A DNA stretch of 64,000 nucleotides from Allokutzneria sp. NRRL B-24872 (GTDB lineage Bacteria > Actinomycetota > Actinomycetes > Mycobacteriales > Pseudonocardiaceae). A program made the position numbers and the translations under genes. The stretch is from positions 1-64,000 of the forward strand of contig NZ_MUMH01000024.1 of the NCBI RefSeq assembly GCF_002155965.1, in the 5' to 3' direction. Below the pieces are notes generated by a model that searched no databases, was not told the DNA's origin, and saw nothing but the letters and a program-made list of their open reading frames with translations. Within the stretch, counting starts at the first letter, position 1, and every line of letters begins with the position of its first letter. Positions 14,346-22,885 of the stretch are shown here, one piece after another.

Positions 14346-16697
14346 GTGACTGTCGCTGTGACCGGCGCGACCGGCTTCCTGGGCCTGCGCCTCGTTCGCG
14401 AGCTGCTGGAGCGACACACGAACCTGCTCGTGCTGGCGCACGTGGGATCGCCGGACGCCGTGGAGCGCATCGGACGGTTCCTGGAGCTCTCGGGCACCCC
14501 GCGCACGGTGATCAGCACCCTTCCGGACCGCGTCCGCGTGGTCGAGGTCGAGCTGACCGAACCCCGCATGGGCCTCTCCGACGAGGACTACGAAGCGCTC
14601 GCGGCGGAGCTGGAGGTGCTGTGGCACTGCGCGGGCGGCGTCGATCCGAGCGCGGGCATCGAGGCTTTGCGGCTGGCCAACGTGACGACCACGCGCACGG
14701 TGCTGGACCTGCTTGACGCGGCACCCCGCAAACCGTTGCTGCACTACGTGAGCAGCGCCTTCGTGGCGGGCTCGCGGCGTGACGGGGTGATCGAGGAGGG
14801 CGCGCTCGACGACCTGCCGGGCTTCGAGAACGCCTACGAGCGCTCCAAGCACGAGGCCGAGACCGCCGTGCGCGCCTGGGCCGAGGAGACCTTCCGCCCG
14901 GTGGTGGTGCACCGGCCGAGCCTGATGATCACCGACGAACCCGCTCCCGGTGAGCTGTGGTCGCACCCGTTGCTGGACCTCGTGCGCGCGGGCAAGGCCC
15001 AGCAGCGCCGGATGCGCCTGGGCTGGCTGCGGCTGCCGAGGTGGCTGCGCCCGACCGTGCGGCTGGTCGGCCACGAGGACGCGAGGCTGAACTTCATCCC
15101 GGTGGCCGACGCGGCGGCGGCGATGGCGACGATCGCCGACTCGGTCGCGGAGAACGGCCCGCCCGGCGTGGTGCAGACCTACCACGTGGTGCACGGCAGC
15201 GACGTGCCGGTGCAGGCCGTGGTCTCGGTGCTGGAGAAGAACTTCCCACTGCGGGTGAAGCTCGTGCCGCAGCCGCCGCACCGCATGCGCGCGGTCGAGC
15301 GGGTCACCCAGGTCTCCAGCCTGGAGCCCTACCTGAGCCACCGCAGGACCTTCGACGACGCCCGCGCCAGGTCCGTGCTCGGGCCGCACGGCGCGGAGAC
15401 CCCGATCGACCTGGACTACCTGCTGGCCAGCGTGCGCACGGTGGGCACCGGTCCGCGCAAGCTCGGTCCGCTGGACCGCGTGTACCTCGACTACGACGCC
15501 GGGCACCCGAACAGCGCGGAGCTGGGCGGACTGCTGCGCTTCGCCGGTCGCGCGCCCTCGGTGGAGGAACTGCGCGAGTACATCGCCGCCCGCGTGGCCC
15601 GGGTGCCCGACCTCTCCCTCGCGCTCGGCGCCGGGCGGGACTGGCAGCGCCGTGACGAGCTGGACCTGAGCTACCACGTGCGCGAGATCGCCACGGTCGG
15701 CGAGACCGGTGACATCGGCCTGCGGTCGGTGGTCGAGGACGTGTTGGGGCAGCGGCTGGCCCGCACCGAACCGCTGTGGCAGCTCTGGCTGATCCACGGC
15801 TACCGCGACGGCGAGTACACCGTGCTGTTCAAGCCGCACCACGCGCTGCTCGACGGCGCGTCGGCGGAGGAGGCGCTGTACCGGCTGCTCGACGACGAGG
15901 CCGCCGAGTCCGAGCCGCCGAAGCCGTGGTCGGGCCGGCCCAGGGTGCTGCGCTCGGTGCTGAGCGGTGTCGCGCGATACCTGCGCGGCTTCCGGCCGGT
16001 GTCCGCGCGGCCGTTCTCGGTGCGCGGCCTGACCGGCGAGCGCCGGGTGTGGTGGACGACGGTCGGTTCGGAGCGGCTGCACCGCGCGGCGCGGTTGCAC
16101 CGGGTGACGGTGAACGAGATCTACCTGGCCGCGCTCAGCGGGATGCTGCGCGAGTGGCCGGGCATGCCGTGGCGGACGGTGCCCGAGCGGATGTGGGCCC
16201 TGGTGCCGATGACCGTGGGCAGCAGCCCGGGACCGGACGAGCTGGGCAACCACTCGGTGCCGCTGCGGGTGGAGCTGCCCTGCGACGAGCCGGACCCGCT
16301 GAAGCGGCTGGCCCGGGTCCGCGCCTCCAGCATCGAGCAGAAGAACGTGATCGGCACGACCCGGGGCATGCGCTCGCTGCCCACCTGGCTGGTCCGGCTG
16401 ACCTGCGCGCTGACCTTCTCGCGCTGGCACGTGGACCTGATGGCGGGCAACAGCAGGTGGACCCGCGAGGTCGACCTCTTCGGCGCGGAGGCCATCGGCA
16501 GCATCCCGATCGGCATGTTGCACCGCGACCGGCCGATCGGCGTCTTCCTCGGCACCCACGGCGAGACCGCGAGCCTGTGCGTGGTCACCGACTCGGCACT
16601 GCCCGCCTCCGACGGGCTGGACCACCTGTGGGCGGCGGCGCTGGACGAACTGGCGCCGAGCGTCCGGACCACCGCGCCGGTGTGGGCGGCGGCATGA
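14346..16697 (+). CDS. extended-SDR reductase-WS/DGAT fusion
   Basis: A 783-aa two-domain protein. Residues 1-365 form an extended short-chain reductase of the thioester-reductase/male-sterility type, with GATGFLG (7-13) for NADP binding and Tyr164-x3-Lys168 (AYERSK). Residues about 375-775 are a wax ester synthase/diacylglycerol acyltransferase with the catalytic HHALLDG (498-504) and a C-terminal DUF1298-like part. One chain might thus reduce an acyl thioester to an alcohol and esterify it with another acyl-CoA. The GTG at 14346 follows GTGAGGAG. Its stop overlaps the PfaD homologue (ATGA), so both act together. The exact chemistry is inference. Confidence 0.85.
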   Translation: MTVAVTGATGFLGLRLVRELLERHTNLLVLAHVGSPDAVERIGRFLELSGTPRTVISTLPDRVRVVEVELTEPRMGLSDEDYEALAAELEVLWHCAGGVDPSAGIEALRLANVTTTRTVLDLLDAAPRKPLLHYVSSAFVAGSRRDGVIEEGALDDLPGFENAYERSKHEAETAVRAWAEETFRPVVVHRPSLMITDEPAPGELWSHPLLDLVRAGKAQQRRMRLGWLRLPRWLRPTVRLVGHEDARLNFIPVADAAAAMATIADSVAENGPPGVVQTYHVVHGSDVPVQAVVSVLEKNFPLRVKLVPQPPHRMRAVERVTQVSSLEPYLSHRRTFDDARARSVLGPHGAETPIDLDYLLASVRTVGTGPRKLGPLDRVYLDYDAGHPNSAELGGLLRFAGRAPSVEELREYIAARVARVPDLSLALGAGRDWQRRDELDLSYHVREIATVGETGDIGLRSVVEDVLGQRLARTEPLWQLWLIHGYRDGEYTVLFKPHHALLDGASAEEALYRLLDDEAAESEPPKPWSGRPRVLRSVLSGVARYLRGFRPVSARPFSVRGLTGERRVWWTTVGSERLHRAARLHRVTVNEIYLAALSGMLREWPGMPWRTVPERMWALVPMTVGSSPGPDELGNHSVPLRVELPCDEPDPLKRLARVRASSIEQKNVIGTTRGMRSLPTWLVRLTCALTFSRWHVDLMAGNSRWTREVDLFGAEAIGSIPIGMLHRDRPIGVFLGTHGETASLCVVTDSALPASDGLDHLWAAALDELAPSVRTTAPVWAAA

Positions 16698-18190
16698 GCG
16701 TCCTCGCGTTCTCCGTCGACAGCGTCGCCGAGTGCGCCCGCCGCATCCGCGAGCGCGTGCACCTGGTCTCCGGTGTGCTCGCGGGCAACGACGAGATCGG
16801 CCTGGTCGTCGGCGAGGTCAAGCCGGGCAGCGTCGTCGTCGGGACACTGCCGCCGCTGTACCCGGAGTGGCTGGGCGACCGGTCCTTCTGCACCGCGCAC
16901 GGCACGCGCTACCCCTACGCGGCGGGGGAGATGGGCCACGGCGTCGCCACCACGTCGATGGTGATCGCGCTGGCCCGCGCGGAGCTGCTGGGCTTCTTCG
17001 GAACGGCGGGCCTCCCACTGTCCACGGTGGAGCGCGCGGTGCAAGAGCTGTCCGCCTCTGTCGGGGGGCGGCCGAACTGGGGCGTGAACCTGGCCGCCGA
17101 TCCCGCGAACGAGGACGCGGTGGTGGACCTGCTGCTGGCCAACGGGGTCCCGTGCGTGTCGGTCTCCGGGTTCCGCGCGCTCACCCCGGCCGTGGTGCGG
17201 TGCTCGGCCGTCGGCCTGATCCGCGACCCCGAGGGCCGGATTCAGCGCCGCACCAACCTCTTCGTCAAGGTCAACAGCCCCGAGCTGGCCGAGCGCTTCC
17301 TGTCACCGGCCCCGCAGCGGATGCTCCGCGAACTCGTCCACAGTGGACAGATCACCGCCGAGGAGGCGGAGCTGGCCGCGCTCGTCCCGGTGGCCGAGGA
17401 CATCACCGCTTCTTCCGGCAGCGCGCGCCCGCTGATGTCGCTGCTCCCGGCGATCCTGGCGCTGCGCGACGAGCTGGCCGCGCGGCACGGCTACACGCGC
17501 CCGGTCCGCGTCGGCGCGGCGGGTGGCATCGGCACGCCGCAGTCGGTCGCGGCGGCCTTCACGCTGGGCGCGGACTACGTGGTGACCGGCTCGGTGAACC
17601 AGGCGGCCGTGGAATCCGGGCTCTCCGAGGCGGGCAAGCGGCTGCTGGCCGACGCCGACCTCGCCGACACCGGGCTCGCGCCGCGCTCCGACGGCTTCGA
17701 GCGGGGCGAGCAGGCGCAGGTGCTGTTCAAGGGCACCGAGTTCGCCGCGCGCGCGAGCAAGCTGCACAAGCTCTACCGCGATCACCAGTCGCTCGAGGAG
17801 ATCCCGTCCGGCGAGTTCGCCGCGCTGGAACGGGACGTTCTGGGCCGCCCGGTCGCCGAGGTGCTGGCCGAACTGCCTCCCGTGGAAGACGCGCGGCAGC
17901 GGATGGCGATGGTGTTCCGGTGGTACCTCGACCGATCTGCGCTGTGGGCGGTGCACGGCGATCCGGACCGCGCCGCCGACTACCAGCTGCGGTGCGGGCC
18001 CGCGATGGGCGCGTTCAACCGCTGGACGGCGGGCACGTTCCTGGCCGAGCCGCGCAACCGCTCCGTGGTGCAGATCGCGCTGAACCTCCTGGAGGGTGCC
18101 GCCGTGGTCACGCGCGCCCAGCAACTGCGCGGCTACGGAGTGCCCGTTCCGACTTCGTGCTTCGCATTCCCGCCGCGTGAGCTGCCGTAA
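16694..18190 (+). CDS. PfaD-like FMN-dependent enoyl reductase
   Basis: A 498-aa homologue of PfaD, the stand-alone enoyl reductase of polyunsaturated fatty acid and trans-AT polyketide synthases. A TIM barrel with FMN-binding GAAGGIGTP (274-282) and the GADYVVTGSVNQ strand (292-303) is followed by the helical extension with FKGTEFAARASKLHKLYRD. Where family members I recall carry SGGHTDNRP after the DIT segment, this protein has only ASSGSARP, apparently lacking the His; this needs alignment. No PfaA/B/C or other synthase is nearby. It is translationally coupled to the reductase-WS/DGAT gene, implying work on the same acyl chain. Confidence 0.85.
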   Translation: MSVLAFSVDSVAECARRIRERVHLVSGVLAGNDEIGLVVGEVKPGSVVVGTLPPLYPEWLGDRSFCTAHGTRYPYAAGEMGHGVATTSMVIALARAELLGFFGTAGLPLSTVERAVQELSASVGGRPNWGVNLAADPANEDAVVDLLLANGVPCVSVSGFRALTPAVVRCSAVGLIRDPEGRIQRRTNLFVKVNSPELAERFLSPAPQRMLRELVHSGQITAEEAELAALVPVAEDITASSGSARPLMSLLPAILALRDELAARHGYTRPVRVGAAGGIGTPQSVAAAFTLGADYVVTGSVNQAAVESGLSEAGKRLLADADLADTGLAPRSDGFERGEQAQVLFKGTEFAARASKLHKLYRDHQSLEEIPSGEFAALERDVLGRPVAEVLAELPPVEDARQRMAMVFRWYLDRSALWAVHGDPDRAADYQLRCGPAMGAFNRWTAGTFLAEPRNRSVVQIALNLLEGAAVVTRAQQLRGYGVPVPTSCFAFPPRELP

Positions 18191-18230
18191 TTCCGCTCCA
18201 CGTCGGCGGGTTCGCGGTTAGCCTGCCCTC

Positions 18231-18893
18231 GTGCAGACCGTCCTCGTCGCCGTCTTCGCCCTGGTACCGGTCGGGTGCTGGCTGCTGCTGGCCCGGACCG
18301 AGCGGCTGCTGTGGCCGGTCGCGGTCGGGCTGGCGGCGTTCGCGGGCCTGTGCTTCCCGGTGCTGGCCGGACTCGTGCTCGTCGACCTCGACCGCGTCGT
18401 CTGGCTGGGCTACGCGCCGATGACGATGCTCGTGGTCCTGCTCGCGCGGCGCGCCGAGGGCTGGGCGGCGCCGCTCACCCGGCGCGCGCTGGCCGGGCGG
18501 ATCGTGCTGATCCTGTTCGTGGGGCCGGTGTGGCTGGCGGTGGTGTTCGGGTGGTGGGTCGTGGAGACCGAGCCCGCCCCGCCCTCGGCCGCGGAGGTGC
18601 TGCCGCTGCCCGCGGGGGTGCGCGTGGTCGACGACGCCAGGACCGGGTGCGGGTCGAGCCACTGCGGGCGCACCGTGGTGATCGCCGGGCCGCCAGGGGA
18701 GTCCACAGTGGACACCCTGCGTCGGGTGCGCGAGGACCTGTTGCGCGCCAAGGGTTTCCACGATGACGGGCCGAGCGCGGTGAGCAAGGTGCACCGCCGG
18801 GGCTTCGGCGGGCGCGACCTCAGCGTGGAGATGTCGGCGCGGGACGGGCGAATCGAGCTCCAGCTCGGGGACGGGAAGAACCTCCGTGATTGA
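18231..18893 (+). CDS. membrane protein of unknown function
   Basis: A 220-aa protein with about four hydrophobic helices in residues 1-115 and a soluble C-terminal domain (about 120-220) that includes a CGSSHC motif, two Cys that might form a disulfide or bind metal. I do not recognise the family. GTG 18231 is the probable start. Its last bases overlap the NADAR gene (18886-18893), suggesting co-translation. Confidence 0.7.
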   Translation: MQTVLVAVFALVPVGCWLLLARTERLLWPVAVGLAAFAGLCFPVLAGLVLVDLDRVVWLGYAPMTMLVVLLARRAEGWAAPLTRRALAGRIVLILFVGPVWLAVVFGWWVVETEPAPPSAAEVLPLPAGVRVVDDARTGCGSSHCGRTVVIAGPPGESTVDTLRRVREDLLRAKGFHDDGPSAVSKVHRRGFGGRDLSVEMSARDGRIELQLGDGKNLRD

Positions 18894-19383
18894 GCACCTG
18901 TTCTTCTGGGGGCACCAGCCCGAGCGCGACGGCGGTGTGGGCAAGGGCTGTCTGAGCCAGTGGTGGCCCGCGCCGTTCGAGGTGGACGGGCGTACCTTCG
19001 CCACCGCCGAGCACTACATGATGTGGCGCAAGGCCGCGCTCTTCGACGACACCGCGACCGCCGACCGGGTGCTGGCGGTCGAGGACCCCAAGGCCGCCAA
19101 GGACCTCGGGCGCGGCGTCGTCGGTTTCGACTCGGCGGTGTGGGAGCGCGAGCGCTACGACGTCGTGGTCGCGGGCAACCTGGCGAAGTTCCGCGCGCAC
19201 TCCGACCTGCGGGGCTTCCTGCTGAGCACGGGCCACCGCTGGCTGGCGGAAGCGAGCCCGCTCGACCCCGTGTGGGGGATCGGCCTGGCGGCAGACCACC
19301 CCGACGCCGCGCACTTCGAGCGGTGGCCCGGCCTCAACCTGCTCGGCAAGGCGCTCATGGACGTCCGCGCCCGCCTCCGCTGA
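18886..19383 (+). CDS. NADAR/YbiA-like N-glycosidase family protein
   Basis: A 165-aa NADAR-domain protein. Family features are FFWGHQPE near the N-terminus, LSQWWPAPFEVDGRTFATAEH-type sequence with YMMWRKAALF, and WERERYDVVVAGNLAKF. YbiA-like members hydrolyse N-glycosidic bonds in riboflavin intermediates, and other NADAR proteins reverse ADP-ribosylation of nucleic acid. Which applies here is unknown. The GTG start overlaps the membrane-protein stop by 8 bases, so the two form a small operon. Full length for the family. Confidence 0.85.
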   Translation: MIEHLFFWGHQPERDGGVGKGCLSQWWPAPFEVDGRTFATAEHYMMWRKAALFDDTATADRVLAVEDPKAAKDLGRGVVGFDSAVWERERYDVVVAGNLAKFRAHSDLRGFLLSTGHRWLAEASPLDPVWGIGLAADHPDAAHFERWPGLNLLGKALMDVRARLR

Positions 19384-19393
19384 GCGGCGGGTG

Positions 19394-19966
19394 TTAGGTG
19401 ATGCCTACGGAGCGGAGGACGGCGCCGAGAGTGGTGTAGGTGCGCTCCAGGTCGATGGCCTCGGGGGCGATGCGCCACTGCATGTGGATGCCGACGACGG
19501 CGCCGAGCACGACGGTGGCCAGCTCGTCCGCGTCGACGCCCGCGGGAAGGTCGGCGCGCGCGAGCCATGCGCTGATGCGGCGGCGCAGCGTGTCGTGCAG
19601 TTCGGAGTACCACTTGTGCGGCGCTGAGCCCGGTTCGACGGCCTCACCGACGAGCGTTGCGAAGAGTGTGGTGGACGGACTCCGCGTGAATGCGACGAGC
19701 GTGTCCATCGCCTCGTCGAGCGTGTCGGGCTCTCCGGCCAGCGGCTGCACGACGGCGTGCTCGACGACGGCGCCGAGCAGGCCCTCCTTGTTGCCGAAGT
19801 GCCAGGGGATCGAGCCCCGGCTCACCCCGGAGCGCGCGGCGATGTCCTCGAAGGTCGTCTGGCGGTAGCCGCGCTCGGCGAACAGCTCGGTCGCGGCGGT
19901 GACCAGCAGCCGACGACTCTCCTGGGTGGTCTCCGCCCGCCTGCTGGCCCGTGGGGTGCTCGTCAC
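19394..19966 (-). CDS. TetR family regulator
   Basis: A 190-aa TetR protein. The HTH lies at about residues 35-60 and contains TTFEDIAARSGVSRGSIPWHF. The C-terminal half is a typical helical ligand domain. It is divergent from a small four-helix membrane protein (20051), and an inverted repeat, CAACAC-N5-GTGTTG, lies between them at 20012-20028. It therefore probably represses that membrane gene and perhaps itself. The ligand is unknown. Confidence 0.9.
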   Translation of the reverse strand: MTSTPRASRRAETTQESRRLLVTAATELFAERGYRQTTFEDIAARSGVSRGSIPWHFGNKEGLLGAVVEHAVVQPLAGEPDTLDEAMDTLVAFTRSPSTTLFATLVGEAVEPGSAPHKWYSELHDTLRRRISAWLARADLPAGVDADELATVVLGAVVGIHMQWRIAPEAIDLERTYTTLGAVLRSVGIT

Positions 19967-20011
19967 AGCCGCCGATCCTAGCGTTGGCTACCGATCACGG
20001 TCTAGGTCGTG

Positions 20012-20028
20012 CAACACTTCCTGTGTTG
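20012..20028. promoter_or_regulatory. TetR operator candidate
   Basis: CAACAC (20012-20017) and GTGTTG (20023-20028) form a perfect inverted repeat with a 5-base spacer in the gap between the TetR gene and the divergent membrane gene. Confidence 0.6.
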
Positions 20029-20050
20029 GCGAACATAGAAAGGTGTGCCG

Positions 20051-20446
20051 ATGAGGACGCAGATGCGCTGGGCCGGCGCGATCATGATCGTGATCGGCGC
20101 GGGTCACCTGGTGTTGGCCATCATGTTGGCCTGGGACAGCCACGCCAGGTGGCTGGGGCAGGGGCTGTGGGCCTCGGTGCCGCTGATGGGCGGCCCGCTG
20201 GACAACGAGGTCGCCTTCTGGGGCGCGCTCGGCAGCTTCTCCGTGCCGCAGATCCTGCTGGGTTGGGTGGTCTGGCACCTCGCCGGGCGCGGCGTGGCCG
20301 TCCCCGCCGGGGTCGGGTGGGCCTACGCCGCGTGGTGCGTGGTCGGCGGGATTCTCCTGGTGCCGTCACCGTTCTTCGTGGGCGTGATCCCCGGCCTGCT
20401 CATCGTGCTCGCCGCGCGGCGCTCACACGAGCGCAGCCGCGGCTAG
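20051..20446 (+). CDS. small four-helix membrane protein, DUF6463-like
   Basis: A 131-aa protein consisting almost entirely of four hydrophobic helices, beginning MRTQMRWAGAIMIVIGAGHLVL. Size and the GAGHLVL helix resemble the DUF6463 family, whose function is unknown; this assignment is tentative. ATG 20051 follows GAAAGG at good spacing and is preferred over GTG 20045. It is divergent from, and probably repressed by, the neighbouring TetR protein, and overlaps the carboxypeptidase gene convergently by about 24 bases. Confidence 0.75.
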   Translation: MRTQMRWAGAIMIVIGAGHLVLAIMLAWDSHARWLGQGLWASVPLMGGPLDNEVAFWGALGSFSVPQILLGWVVWHLAGRGVAVPAGVGWAYAAWCVVGGILLVPSPFFVGVIPGLLIVLAARRSHERSRG

Positions 20447-21721
20447 CGTGCAGCCGACCTGGACGGCGACGAGCCTGCGGATCGCGATGCGCTCACCGGG
20501 CAGCTCGCGCGTGGCCTGAGCGCACCACTCGGTGAACCGGGCCTCGACGCTGGCCAGGGCCTCGCGGACGCCCTTGCGGGTGTTGCCCGAGCCGAGTTCG
20601 GCGTGCAGCACGCGGAGCAGGGTGCCTGCGAGCCGGATGCGGAACATGTGCGGCAGCACGTCGAAAGAGCACACCTCGGCCACGGTCGCGGGGCGCGACG
20701 GACCGTCGGCGATGTGCTTCCACGCTCCGGCAACGGCTTCGGCCTGGCCGAGACTGTCCACAAGGGACCGTTGGAACGGCGTGTCCAGCGTCAGGTCCGG
20801 CTGCGCGACGGCGAGCGCGGAGCGGAGGAACTGGCCCGCCTCCTCGACGTGCTGGACGGTCGCGCGCACCAGATCGGGGAAGTTCGTGCCGGACGGGCTC
20901 GTGTCGGCGGCTCGCGGGTCCTCCCAGTACGGCACCTCGGTGACGATCGTCGTGGTGCCGTGGCGTGCGGAGTAGTCGCCGCTGCTCGCGCCGAAGCTCC
21001 CGTCGCCGCCGACCTCCGCGCTGGTCGGCATCCGGATCACGCCGGGCCCGAGCATGCTGCTGTCGGGCACCTCCCACACGGCGTTGTGCAGCGGCACGCC
21101 GAACCACCCGGGGACCTCGCCGAGCGCGGCGGTCAGCGCCTCGTCGACGGTGCTGACATAGGTGAAGACGCCGCCGTACTCGCCGTTGTGCAGCGAGCTG
21201 ATCAGTGCTGGCCGCACCTCGTCGATCACCCGCGCCAGCGCGGCGGTCTCGGGCAGCGGGCGGTCGAAGTAACCGGGCTCGTCGAGCTTCGGGAAGGTCC
21301 ACTCGACCTGCTCGTCCATGGCGGGGCGGTAGAAGTTCCGGCCGAAGACCTCCCAGCCGCCGGGCCGGGTGTGCCAGTCCTCGTTCAGCCGCGCGCCGTC
21401 CGGGTCGACGCACGGGACGAGATGCCAGCGCAGACCGGAGCGCAGCGACTCCTCGGCGCAGAGCAGGCGGCCCAGCTCGCGCACGGTCAGCGCGCCGACC
21501 GGCTCGTTGGGATGCGGGCCGCCGAAGGCGAGGGCGGAGCGCGGGCCGTCCCCGATCACGGCCATGACCAGCGGTTCTCCGTGCCGTGAGGTGCCGATCC
21601 GGCGCAGCTCGACCAGGTCGGGGTATGCGGCGGCCAGCTCGGCGAGGTCGGCCTGCATCTCCTCGACGGTGGGGAAGCGGTCGATCTCGGGGATGCGGTC
21701 CAGTGCTGTCCTGAGGTCCAT
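20423..21721 (-). CDS. M14-family zinc carboxypeptidase
   Basis: A 432-aa M14-like metallopeptidase without signal peptide, so cytoplasmic. Zinc ligands are the His and Glu of GGPHPNEPVG and the later His of SSLHNGEYGG; the catalytic Glu is likely in TTIVTEVPYW. Enzymes of this type remove C-terminal residues or cleave modified peptides and amino-acid conjugates. ATG 21721 (MDLRTAL) is chosen because GGGAG precedes it; ATG 21733 lies upstream in frame. It is divergent from a flavin-type oxidase, with an intricate inverted repeat between them. Substrate unknown. Confidence 0.82.
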   Translation of the reverse strand: MDLRTALDRIPEIDRFPTVEEMQADLAELAAAYPDLVELRRIGTSRHGEPLVMAVIGDGPRSALAFGGPHPNEPVGALTVRELGRLLCAEESLRSGLRWHLVPCVDPDGARLNEDWHTRPGGWEVFGRNFYRPAMDEQVEWTFPKLDEPGYFDRPLPETAALARVIDEVRPALISSLHNGEYGGVFTYVSTVDEALTAALGEVPGWFGVPLHNAVWEVPDSSMLGPGVIRMPTSAEVGGDGSFGASSGDYSARHGTTTIVTEVPYWEDPRAADTSPSGTNFPDLVRATVQHVEEAGQFLRSALAVAQPDLTLDTPFQRSLVDSLGQAEAVAGAWKHIADGPSRPATVAEVCSFDVLPHMFRIRLAGTLLRVLHAELGSGNTRKGVREALASVEARFTEWCAQATRELPGERIAIRRLVAVQVGCTLAAAALV

Positions 21722-21734
21722 GCGCGCTCCCATT

Positions 21735-21767
21735 CCGTAGAGGCTCTATTGCATAGTGACTCTACGG
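21735..21767. promoter_or_regulatory. nested inverted repeats between divergent genes
   Basis: CCGTAGAG (21735-21742) pairs with CTCTACGG (21760-21767), and CTAT-TGC-ATAG (21746-21756) is nested inside. TAGAG-G-CTCTA also occurs at 21738-21748. This AT-richer patch is the only space between the carboxypeptidase and the oxidase and probably holds both promoters and an operator. Confidence 0.5.
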
Positions 21768-21793
21768 CATGGTGGCGCGGGCAGGATGGGGAT

Positions 21794-22180
21794 GTGGACA
21801 GGACACTCGAAGACCGCCTGGAGCACGAGCGCAACGCGTGGCTGTGCACGCTGCGCCCGAACGGCTCCCCGCACGTGACCCCGGTGTGGTTCGTCCACCG
21901 CGACGGCACGTGGTGGATCGGCAGCAGCGAGCGCAATCGCAAGGTGCGCAACATGATCAACGATCCGCGCGTCTCGTTGGCGCTGGAGGACGGCATGGCA
22001 CCGGTGGTCGCGGAGGGGGAGGCGACCGTGCACGAGGACGGTTTCCCGGACGACGTCGTCGCGGCCTTCAAGGCCAAGTACGACGGGTGGGACGTCACGG
22101 CGACCTGGGCGGGCGAGGGGGCTCGCGTGCTCGTCGAAGTGCGGATGACGAGGTGGCTGCTCAGCGGCGTGGCTCAGTGA
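21794..22180 (+). CDS. pyridoxamine 5'-phosphate oxidase-like flavin/F420 protein
   Basis: A 128-aa split-barrel protein of the PPOX class. Landmarks are RNAWLCTLRPNGSPHVTPVWF near the N-terminus (flavin or F420 binding strand; quoted part is 21 letters long only when joined, core LRPNGSPHVTPVWF) and SSERNRKVRNMINDPRVSLAL. Such proteins bind FMN, F420 or heme and reduce small substrates. GTG 21794 follows GATGGGG and is preferred over 21749. It is divergent from the M14 peptidase and overlaps a small convergent gene by about 20 bases. Confidence 0.82.
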   Translation: MDRTLEDRLEHERNAWLCTLRPNGSPHVTPVWFVHRDGTWWIGSSERNRKVRNMINDPRVSLALEDGMAPVVAEGEATVHEDGFPDDVVAAFKAKYDGWDVTATWAGEGARVLVEVRMTRWLLSGVAQ

Positions 22181-22373
22181 CCGACACGATCCGGCACGGC
22201 AGCCGGTAGCGGTGGCCGTCCGGGTCGGTGCCCCAGAGCCAGTGGCGTCCATCGGCCTCGGTGTAGGCCTGCGTGACGAGCAGCCGCACCCCGGCGACGT
22301 CGATCCCGCCGCAGGTCACGCCAGGTTTGATGGTCACGGTGTCGCCGGTCCTCGGCGCCTGCTCACTCGTCAT
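22161..22373 (-). CDS. small hypothetical protein, about 70 aa
   Basis: A short reading frame starting MTSEQAPRTGDTVTIKPG, with a beta-rich look and the segment GRHWLWGTDPDGHRYRLP. I do not recognise it. It has GC-rich codon use and no membrane segment. An upstream in-frame start at 22406 exists but ATG 22373 gives the more compact protein. It converges on the PPOX gene with a 20-base overlap. Confidence 0.5.
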   Translation of the reverse strand: MTSEQAPRTGDTVTIKPGVTCGGIDVAGVRLLVTQAYTEADGRHWLWGTDPDGHRYRLPCRIVSVTEPRR

Positions 22374-22443
22374 CGCCGCCTCCTGCCGTGCGGAGGATGC
22401 CACCACGAGAGCCCGGCGCGCGGAAACGTTGCCGTCTTGATGT

Positions 22444-22791
22444 CTACAGGGCTGGGAACGGGACCGAGTCGATGAGTTCTTCCGGCGCGGACAGCCGCCA
22501 CGCCTCGTAGACGAGTTCGGTCAGCTCGTCGAGGTCGATCCCGGCCAGGTACACCACGACCCAGCCGAAGCCGCCCGCGGTGAACTGCTCCTCGAACACC
22601 TCAGGGCGCTCGGACACCAGGGCCAACTGCTCGGTCAGCGTCTGCTTCAAGCCCACGGTCTGCGTGCGCGGCCAGAAGTAGCCGAACCGCTTGCCGCGCA
22701 CGCTGAACGAGCTGTAGTCGCCGCCCTGGGCGCGTTTGACGTCGCCGAGCGCGTCGATGATGCGGTGGAACTCGTCAGCGTGCACAGTCAC
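22444..22791 (-). CDS. MmcQ/YjbR family protein
   Basis: A 115-aa protein of the MmcQ/YjbR fold, recognised by its length and the order of segments SFSVRGKRFGYFWPR, LALVSERPEVF and WVVVYLAGIDLDELTELV followed by a final helix. The family adopts a CyaY-like fold; DNA binding has been suggested but no clear role is known. It appears monocistronic and divergent from the MFS gene. Confidence 0.8.
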   Translation of the reverse strand: MTVHADEFHRIIDALGDVKRAQGGDYSSFSVRGKRFGYFWPRTQTVGLKQTLTEQLALVSERPEVFEEQFTAGGFGWVVVYLAGIDLDELTELVYEAWRLSAPEELIDSVPFPAL

Positions 22792-22885
22792 CCGGACATT
22801 ATGGGTGGCTCCACCGACAGGCGTGGTGTGTTCGCTTCGCGCGAGATCTCTCGCACTCGGCGGCCACGCACCAGATGATCAGGCG

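Noticed and set aside
12410-14569. 719-codon minus-strand frame
   Set aside because: Antisense to the RNA ligase and DUF2277 genes and without domain features.
14346-18190. Polyketide or PUFA synthase cluster
   Set aside because: Only the PfaD homologue and a reductase-WS/DGAT are present; there is no ketosynthase, acyltransferase or carrier protein near.
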